This document shows positions 5,329-10,584 of a stretch of DNA of 10,584 nt, one piece after another; the first letter of the stretch is position 1; every line of letters begins with the position of its first letter. A program made the position numbers and the translations under genes. Source of the DNA: DASTDH01 sp035601575 (GTDB lineage Bacteria > Verrucomicrobiota > Verrucomicrobiia > Chthoniobacterales > JAFAMB01); assembly GCA_035601575.1 (NCBI GenBank), contig DATNNZ010000349.1, positions 1-10,584 on the forward strand, given 5' to 3'. Under the pieces are notes generated by a model that searched no databases, was not told where the DNA came from, and saw nothing but the letters and a program-made list of their open reading frames with translations.

Positions 5329-6465
5329 TCAACCGGATTTTGCGTGATCACTTGATCCGTTATCCAATCCGGGAGCTATTGCTCCGTACCCGGTTAATTC
5401 CAAATAGCCAGTACCACGAACCGGATTACCGTCTCGAGTACCGTTTATGCGGATTGCCCCCTCCCAGTAGGTCACTCCCAGATTGAGTTCCTGATCCGGG
5501 ACCGGCGTTGTGATCTCAAGATCGATCTGAGACTTGGGAATCCGCAGACGCCAGCCAATCGGGTATCGGGCGTGATTGCGCGGGCTGGTCCAATATTCCG
5601 TTGGGACCAGCACGAAATCGTCCAGGTCAGTCGCAGCACCGGCATTGCTCACCAGTTTCCCGGTCGAGTAGGGATCGATCGCGCCATTCTTAAGCCTGAT
5701 CTGATAGAGCATTAGATCGGTTCCGTCGGAAAGCTGGAGCGCAAACCAGTTCCAACCAGCTTGGTCCGGAGCGAGTTGGTTAGTGGCCCACTCACGATCG
5801 AACCAAGATAAACCAGTCACTTGGTAGGTAATCCCGCCAACCTGAAGGACACCCTTGGTATCCAATCGGGTGATAGAGTAGTAATAAGAAGCGTGCCCAT
5901 TTCCGGCTGCCTTTTGGCTGAAGCCATCTTTACCTTGGAGCACCGGCGGTTTCTCTGGTTGAAGATTGAGCTGAATCGCTTGTTGACCGTCGGTGGCGGT
6001 TGCTTGAAACCCAGAAGTCAGATCCAGCTCCCAATTAGAAATCCAGACCAATTTGGATCCGGACAAGAATCCGGCATCCTGGTAAGCGCCTCGGCTTACT
6101 TGTTGCGATGCGTAAAATTTCTTTTGAGCGATATCCGTGATCGTGAAATGGGCAAATTTGACGTCATCCATGACGAAGCGTGATCGCACGGGCATGCGCT
6201 GGCTTGGTGAGCGATAGCCGTATCGAAAGAAAGTCAGTTCGTACCCAAACTCGTGGCCGTCCGCCGACCGCAAATTTCCCGTCAGATACCACCACTCGGT
6301 CCGATAGTCGAAATGCGGTCCGTGATCTCGAGGAAACTCCAGGTGATAACCGGGCTGCGCCAACCGCCAACCATCGGGATCGAACTCCGCGGCAAAGCAT
6401 AGATTCGGCAACAAAAGGACGGAACAAAGTCCGAGCTTGGCCAAAAAACGGCTAGCGATCGACAT
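5329..6465 (-). CDS. AttH/CrtC-like secreted lipocalin-type protein
   Basis: 378 residues from the ATG at 6463-6465. The frame is open 16 codons further up, but that part is translated repeat DNA. An N-terminal signal peptide (SRFLAKLGLCSVLLLPNLCF, probable cleavage after CFA at residue 25) directs export. The mature part has two tandem lipocalin-like beta-barrel domains typical of the AttH and carotenoid 1,2-hydratase family. They are marked by TEWWYLTGNL at 56-65, GYELTFFRYG at 74-83, LSWFDREWATNQL at 219-231, GWNWFALQLSDGTDLMLYQI at 237-256, and a final barrel motif around YWEGAIRINGTRDGNPVRGT (333-352). Genes of this family are often next to FtsX-type ABC permeases, as here, and are thought to act with them in envelope lipid or lipoprotein handling. 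Carotenoid hydratase activity is unlikely without carotenoid genes nearby. Confidence 0.8.
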   Translation of the reverse strand: MSIASRFLAKLGLCSVLLLPNLCFAAEFDPDGWRLAQPGYHLEFPRDHGPHFDYRTEWWYLTGNLRSADGHEFGYELTFFRYGYRSPSQRMPVRSRFVMDDVKFAHFTITDIAQKKFYASQQVSRGAYQDAGFLSGSKLVWISNWELDLTSGFQATATDGQQAIQLNLQPEKPPVLQGKDGFSQKAAGNGHASYYYSITRLDTKGVLQVGGITYQVTGLSWFDREWATNQLAPDQAGWNWFALQLSDGTDLMLYQIRLKNGAIDPYSTGKLVSNAGAATDLDDFVLVPTEYWTSPRNHARYPIGWRLRIPKSQIDLEITTPVPDQELNLGVTYWEGAIRINGTRDGNPVRGTGYLELTGYGAIAPGLDNGSSDHAKSG

Positions 6466-6473
6466 TGGTGAAA

Positions 6474-6520
6474 TTAACCGCGAATCAACGCGAATGCTTT
6501 GAAAATTAACCACGAATGGA
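6474..6520. repeat. Inverted partial copies of the intergenic repeat
   Basis: Two shortened copies lie in opposite orientation to the tandem repeats at 6569-6733. Bases 6491-6520 (CGAATGCTTTGAAAATTAAC, then CACGAATGGA) are the near reverse complement of the junction between the two tandem units at 6633-6662. Bases 6474-6496 match the reverse complement of the core end with an internal deletion. The ORF upstream of the AttH-like start runs through this repeat. The inverted pairing could form a long hairpin in the transcript. Confidence 0.6.
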
Positions 6521-6568
6521 TCCGCCTTCGCTCTACGAGCTGCGGAGGATCTAACCGTGGTGTATTTT

Positions 6569-6733
6569 AAAGCATTCGGCAGACGGCCTCTAACAGGGGA
6601 TGAATCTTCAGTCTATTCGTGTGCATTAGTGTCAATTCGTGGTTAATCTCAAAGCATTCGGCGGACAGCTTCTAACCGGCAAGACTCTTCAGCGCTTATT
6701 CGTGTTCATTAGTGTCCATTCGCGGTTAACTTC
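6569..6733. repeat. Tandem 82/83-bp intergenic repeat
   Basis: Two imperfect direct units begin AAAGCATTCGGC at 6569 and 6651. Each contains the 32-bp core ATTCGTGT.CATTAGTGTC followed by .ATTCG.GGTTAA, at 6615-6646 and 6698-6729. The units differ by point changes and one inserted base. A third truncated core (GTCAATTCGTGGTTA) lies at 6734-6748 and supplies the stop codon of the permease gene. From memory, core sequences of this wording recur between genes in many soil bacteria, but I cannot confirm copy number here. No protein is encoded. Confidence 0.75.
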
Positions 6734-6745
6734 GTCAATTCGTGG

Positions 6746-9262
6746 TTATGCACGGATCGCTTCAACGATCGCGGTTCGTCCGGCCTGAATCGCAGGAGCA
6801 AGTCCTGCCAACAGCGCGATAGGTAGGAGTACCAGTGGAATCGAGCCCAATTGTTCCCATGGAATCTGCAACGGGATCGTCCAGCCGAAGAATGTCTTGT
6901 TGATCACCTCAGTAAGAACAAAAGCCAAGGCGCACCCGGCAACGATTCCGATGCCGACAGACAAGGCGGCGAGCATAAAAGCCTCGACCAAAACGAGCCC
7001 AGCAATTTGCCAAATGGAAGTGCCTACCGCTCGTAAGATGGCCAGTTCCCGTTCCCGCTCTTTGACCAGCACAGTCAGATTCAAGGTGATCCCGACGACT
7101 GCGACTACCAGGGCGATGCCACGAAGCAGATAGGTGACAGCAAAAGTCTGATCGAAAATCCGATCAACCGATGCTCTCAGTTCGCGGTTAGAATGGATCG
7201 CGTAAGCGTCTGATTTGGGATAACCGTTCCGAATTTGTTCGATCACCTGCTGGGGAGTTGTCCCATTTTTAAGATAAACTCCGATCGAATGAACGCGAGG
7301 GTCGTGCCAGTACTTTTCAAAGCTCGATTGCTGCATCAGGAGAAGACCGGAATCGCGGGTGTAATCATAAAAAATTCCGACCACAGTGAACGACTTTGGA
7401 CCGGCCGGCGTTGTGAGTTGCAAGCTTTGGCCGGTCTGAAGATTAAATCGCTGAGCCAGCGGTTCCGAGGCGATTACGGTATCGGCTTCGTGCCACTTCC
7501 GCAGTTTTTCTGCGTCTGAGTCGCCAACAAATTGCGGGCGATTGCGGCCCGGGCCTTGAACAACACCGAGCGCAACCGGGCTCCCATTCCATTCCACTTC
7601 GTAATCCCGATAGGAATCCAAAGCGTCGATCGATTGGAGATGTCTTAGAAATGCGATTAGATCAGGCGAGACAAAATTCTGAAATCCGGCGATTTCGTTC
7701 TGGGCTGAGGTAATGAAGAGATCTGCTACCAATCGCCGATTGATCCAACGATCGATGGTCGAGCGAAAAGAGAAAATCATGATGGAAACACTGACCAACA
7801 TGGCGGCGGCCGATCCCAGAGCGGCAATCGTGACCGCGTTGCGAAAGAGCGATCGTACCAAGTTCTGCGCAGCAAGGTGAATAACGTGGGTACCGCGAAA
7901 AAGCTCGCTGATGCTTCGGCCGAACCAATAGGTCACAAATGGCGCGAGCAAACAGAATGTTACCAGCGTGCTGAGAGCACACAAAAAAGCGGCATCTCGA
8001 ATCCCGGCGCGCAATGCGCCAATCGCGCTGACCAAAGCGACCAGAGCAGCCGCGGCACTCCAACCAATCCAAACCGGCGAGGGTCGCTCACTCCGCTCGA
8101 TGAGGAAACCAAGGTTCAGGGCCTGCAACGGTGAAACTCCGACCGCGGACTGAGCCGGCACCCATGCACCCAACAGCGTAGCCGCGAGCCCAAGAAGAAA
8201 AACCAGCATCACTTGACCCCAAGGCAAGTAAGTATGTTCGATACTGGTTAGAACATACAGATTCGAAATTGTCGTGGCGACAGCTCGGAGCAAAGAGCGA
8301 GCTACCAACAAACCACCGGCAATTCCAAGCAGGGATCCGATCAGTCCATAGAGAAGCGCCTCGCCCAGAAACAACCATCTCACCTGGGCGGATGAGACTC
8401 CAATCGACCGAAGAATTCCGATCTCCTCCCGCCGCCGGACCACCGAAGCGCTAATGGTGTTGTAAACCAGAAAGACTCCGACTAACAAAGAGACGAGACT
8501 CAACGCGGTAAGATTGAGATGAAATCCAGCCAGCATCTTCGCAACCTGCGCGCTTCGGTCCGATGGTGGCTCTACCACGACATTTGCTGGGACGACGCCG
8601 GCAATCCGAGATGCAACGGCCTCAGGATTTTTCGGATCCTGAACTCGAAATAAAATGGCGGATAAAGTGCCTGCTTTGCCCAAAAGCTCCTGTGCCCATC
8701 CGATATCCATGAACGCGAAATGTGAATCGGCGTTCTCGGTATCCGCCAGAAATGCGACAGTCAAAACGATCGTCCCCTCTCCTGCTTCGACCTTGATTGA
8801 ATCGCCAATTTTCAAGGCATGGTTATCGGCAAATGATTTGGAAATGGTGATGGCATGGGAATCACTGAACCATCGGTCCTGACCGTCGCGCTCAACGCTC
8901 GTAAAATTCAGAAATTCGGAATTAGTCAGCGGATCGATTCCGACCAGATGCAGGTATTCCCCGGTAAAATCGGGCAAGATGATGACGCCTTCCACCAATG
9001 GGGTGGCGGCGGTGACGCCCTCGATTGTTTGCAACCGAGGAAAGAGGGCATCATCGATTTCGCCTCTAGCTTCCAGGTGCGCGCGACCCGCAACCAGATC
9101 GACGCCGGCAGCGAATGATTGCTCGGCGCTATAATTGGTGATCTGGATCGCCAGATAGACGGCCACACCCAGCGCCACACTCAACACATTGATGAGCGCG
9201 AGAAAGCGATGTCGTAATGCATAACGAACGATGTGCTGCCAGACAAACCGTCCCGTCTGCAT
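6746..9262 (-). CDS. FtsX/MacB-type ABC transporter permease
   Basis: 838 residues from the ATG at 9260-9262; a TTG one codon earlier is a less likely start. The layout is a duplicated FtsX-type permease. TM1 (about 21-43) is followed by a periplasmic MacB-like core (50-245), a membrane bundle (250-385) with EEIGILRSIG at 280-289, a second pair of spans (400-445), another TM (477-500) and a second periplasmic domain (505-700). The final FtsX bundle (710-838) carries RELAILRAVG at 739-748. The two E.(A/G)ILR.(I/V)G motifs are the coupling helices expected to touch an ATPase. The size and architecture fit AttG/LolC-like exporters that extract lipids or lipoproteins. The ATG shares one base with the glnD stop (TGATG), indicating translational coupling, and AGGT lies just upstream. 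The AttH-like gene follows. No ATP-binding subunit is seen in the window, so it must be encoded elsewhere. The stop codon lies in repeat DNA. Confidence 0.85.
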   Translation of the reverse strand: MQTGRFVWQHIVRYALRHRFLALINVLSVALGVAVYLAIQITNYSAEQSFAAGVDLVAGRAHLEARGEIDDALFPRLQTIEGVTAATPLVEGVIILPDFTGEYLHLVGIDPLTNSEFLNFTSVERDGQDRWFSDSHAITISKSFADNHALKIGDSIKVEAGEGTIVLTVAFLADTENADSHFAFMDIGWAQELLGKAGTLSAILFRVQDPKNPEAVASRIAGVVPANVVVEPPSDRSAQVAKMLAGFHLNLTALSLVSLLVGVFLVYNTISASVVRRREEIGILRSIGVSSAQVRWLFLGEALLYGLIGSLLGIAGGLLVARSLLRAVATTISNLYVLTSIEHTYLPWGQVMLVFLLGLAATLLGAWVPAQSAVGVSPLQALNLGFLIERSERPSPVWIGWSAAAALVALVSAIGALRAGIRDAAFLCALSTLVTFCLLAPFVTYWFGRSISELFRGTHVIHLAAQNLVRSLFRNAVTIAALGSAAAMLVSVSIMIFSFRSTIDRWINRRLVADLFITSAQNEIAGFQNFVSPDLIAFLRHLQSIDALDSYRDYEVEWNGSPVALGVVQGPGRNRPQFVGDSDAEKLRKWHEADTVIASEPLAQRFNLQTGQSLQLTTPAGPKSFTVVGIFYDYTRDSGLLLMQQSSFEKYWHDPRVHSIGVYLKNGTTPQQVIEQIRNGYPKSDAYAIHSNRELRASVDRIFDQTFAVTYLLRGIALVVAVVGITLNLTVLVKERERELAILRAVGTSIWQIAGLVLVEAFMLAALSVGIGIVAGCALAFVLTEVINKTFFGWTIPLQIPWEQLGSIPLVLLPIALLAGLAPAIQAGRTAIVEAIRA

Positions 9263-10584
9263 CAACTCGTACCTGGAATTTTGGTTACGGGGTTAGTTGC
9301 CGCTCGCAAAAGCGCTAGACGCAACTGGCTAAGAGTCGCTTCGCTGGTCAGCTTCCGACCCTCGAAATCAGTTACATAGAAACTATCAAACGCCGCCCCT
9401 TTCTCCGTCGCGACTCGGGAATGAGCAATAGTCACCCTCAAACCGGAAAAGCAGTAGAGCACGTCATATAATAGTCCGAGCCGATCAGGCGTCTGCAAAT
9501 CGATTACCGTGTAAGTCGGATGCACCTCATTCGAAATCACTAGCTTGGTCGGGAAATCCATTTCCGGAGGTTGATGATAAGCAGAACGAGCGCGGGCGTG
9601 GGTTAAGAGCGGGGAAAAATCAAACTCCGCTTTTCGTAAGGCTTGACGCAAGATCTCCTCTACTGCCCGCTGGTCTCGCTCTTGGGTAACGGGCGCAAAG
9701 TTCACATCACAAACCCGGAATACACCTAACATCAAGTTATCCGTGCGCGTATAAGCATCCGCGCTTAAAATATTGACCGAAACAGTGGCGAATGAGCCGG
9801 CGATCTTTGCCATTAAGGCGGCCCGATCCCAGGTACAGATCCAAACCTCACTATGACCCTGGGCCGGCTTGCTGTGCCAGCGGACCGCGGGCGCCAGCGC
9901 TTCCCCAGGATTCTTAAATCGTGTCTCCAGCCAGCTACGAAAGAGGCGGATGTGTCCAACAATTTCATTAACATCATGACTTTGGAAATAGCGCTCCGGT
10001 ACTGACTGAAAATGGTTTTCAATCTCTTCTCCAAAGTCGCGGGCCAACCGCTTGGAAACCGCGGCCTGAAGATCCGCCCTTTGGACGCGGCGTTTTTTGA
10101 AGAATTCGCTCTCGTCACGGAGATAGCTGGAAGCCGCCTGATAAAGCTGCCAAACCAGCGACTCCTTCCAATCGGACCAATTCTGAGCGCTGGTACCTTG
10201 CCCATCGGCCAAGGTCAGCAGCATGAGCGAGTCGATGTTTTCCTGCGTGTGCAAACGGCTAGCGAAAGCAGCGACAGTGGCCGGATCCTCTACGTTTCTT
10301 CGCTGAGCCGTCTCGGAAAGAGTGAGATGATGGTCCACGAGCAAGATAAGACGGCTGCGGCGTTCGGGCGAAAGCTGTAAGCGCGCGGCGACTTTTTGAG
10401 CATTCAGGGCGCTGGCCTCGGCGTGGTGTCGTGCGCCAGAAGCCTTGCCAGTATCATGCAGCAACAACGCAAGATAAAGGACATACGGATCCTCCAACTT
10501 GCGAAAAAGCTCCTGATACTCGGCGAGCTTCGGATCCTTGGTATCGATGAGTTCGTCAAGTTTCTCAATACAGACTAAAGTGTG
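9262..10584 (-). CDS. glnD: GlnD, PII uridylyltransferase/UR enzyme (3' part)
   Basis: The C-terminal 440 residues of a protein of about 900; the N-terminal nucleotidyltransferase domain lies beyond the right edge. The visible part starts in the HD domain (HTLVCIEKLDELIDTKDPKL, then LALLLHDTGKASGARHHAEA with the HD pair at 43-44, and VDHHLTLSETAQRR). That domain removes UMP from PII in response to glutamine. Two ACT domains follow, near 245-291 (WICTWDRAALMAKIAGSFAT) and 357-429 (TVIDLQTPDRLGLLYDVLYC, then FDSFYVTDFEGRKL). GlnD senses nitrogen status by uridylylating and de-uridylylating PII. The frame is open through the whole visible length, so it is a cut-off, not a broken, gene. A TTG at 10495-10497 is an internal codon, not the start. 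The stop overlaps the permease ATG. Confidence 0.93.
   Translation of the reverse strand, partial: HTLVCIEKLDELIDTKDPKLAEYQELFRKLEDPYVLYLALLLHDTGKASGARHHAEASALNAQKVAARLQLSPERRSRLILLVDHHLTLSETAQRRNVEDPATVAAFASRLHTQENIDSLMLLTLADGQGTSAQNWSDWKESLVWQLYQAASSYLRDESEFFKKRRVQRADLQAAVSKRLARDFGEEIENHFQSVPERYFQSHDVNEIVGHIRLFRSWLETRFKNPGEALAPAVRWHSKPAQGHSEVWICTWDRAALMAKIAGSFATVSVNILSADAYTRTDNLMLGVFRVCDVNFAPVTQERDQRAVEEILRQALRKAEFDFSPLLTHARARSAYHQPPEMDFPTKLVISNEVHPTYTVIDLQTPDRLGLLYDVLYCFSGLRVTIAHSRVATEKGAAFDSFYVTDFEGRKLTSEATLSQLRLALLRAATNPVTKIPGTS

Noticed and set aside
6466..6513. AttH-like gene starting at 6513
   Set aside because: The extra 16 codons are translated from repeat DNA and would put a charged stretch before a clear signal peptide. 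The ATG at 6463-6465 gives a normal signal peptide.
6569..6733. CRISPR array
   Set aside because: Only two imperfect units with diverged sequence between the cores, no regular repeat-spacer pattern, and no cas genes.
7662..8378. Long open frames on both strands within the permease gene
   Set aside because: They are Arg/Ser/Cys-rich out-of-phase shadows of the permease frame, with no motifs or start signals.
9813..10380. Open frames of 122-130 codons overlapping glnD
   Set aside because: They lie entirely inside the clearly recognised glnD frame and have shadow-like composition.

Overview
The window reads as a piece of a bacterial chromosome with moderate GC, weak or absent Shine-Dalgarno sequences and very tight gene packing. 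Nearly every supportable gene lies on the minus strand. The combination of glnD, an AttG-type permease with an AttH-like lipocalin, an orphan HK97-type capsid gene, and intergenic repeats of the type ATTCGTGT..CATTAGTGTC..ATTCGTGGTTAA makes me think of a soil Verrucomicrobium-like organism. That assignment is an inference from general impression and was not tested by any search.

Right half (about 5210-10584): ordinary chromosomal backbone. Reading in the direction of transcription (right to left), it holds the 3' part of glnD (PII uridylyltransferase / uridylyl-removing enzyme). A large FtsX/MacB-type ABC permease follows, whose ATG shares one base with the glnD stop. Next come a roughly 280-bp repeat-rich gap, a secreted AttH/CrtC-type lipocalin-like protein, and a complete tRNA-Thr(UGU) with encoded CCA. 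The permease and the AttH-like protein probably work together at the inner membrane and periplasm on lipids or lipoproteins. No ATPase partner is visible.

Left half (1 to about 5209): accessory DNA directly downstream of the tRNA 3' end, the side on which tRNA-targeting integrases place islands. It holds a 91-aa hypothetical gene and a short C-terminal remnant of a tyrosine recombinase. Then come a PD-(D/E)xK nuclease-like gene, a small possibly frameshifted gene, a HEPN-like gene with an R-x4-H motif, a small ORF beginning in a perfect 20-bp palindrome, and a GIY-YIG-like gene. The last group is a small hypothetical gene, a winged-helix-like DNA-binding gene, and an HK97-fold major capsid gene that overlaps it. 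The leftmost 448 bp hold no confident gene, only two inverted repeats and an ambiguous hydrophobic reading frame that runs off the edge.

The most interesting content is the island: a capsid gene without visible portal, terminase or protease, next to three different candidate nuclease folds, behind a tRNA gene with a decayed integrase. This could be a capsid-carrying phage satellite, a degraded prophage, or a defence island. The sequence alone does not decide between them.
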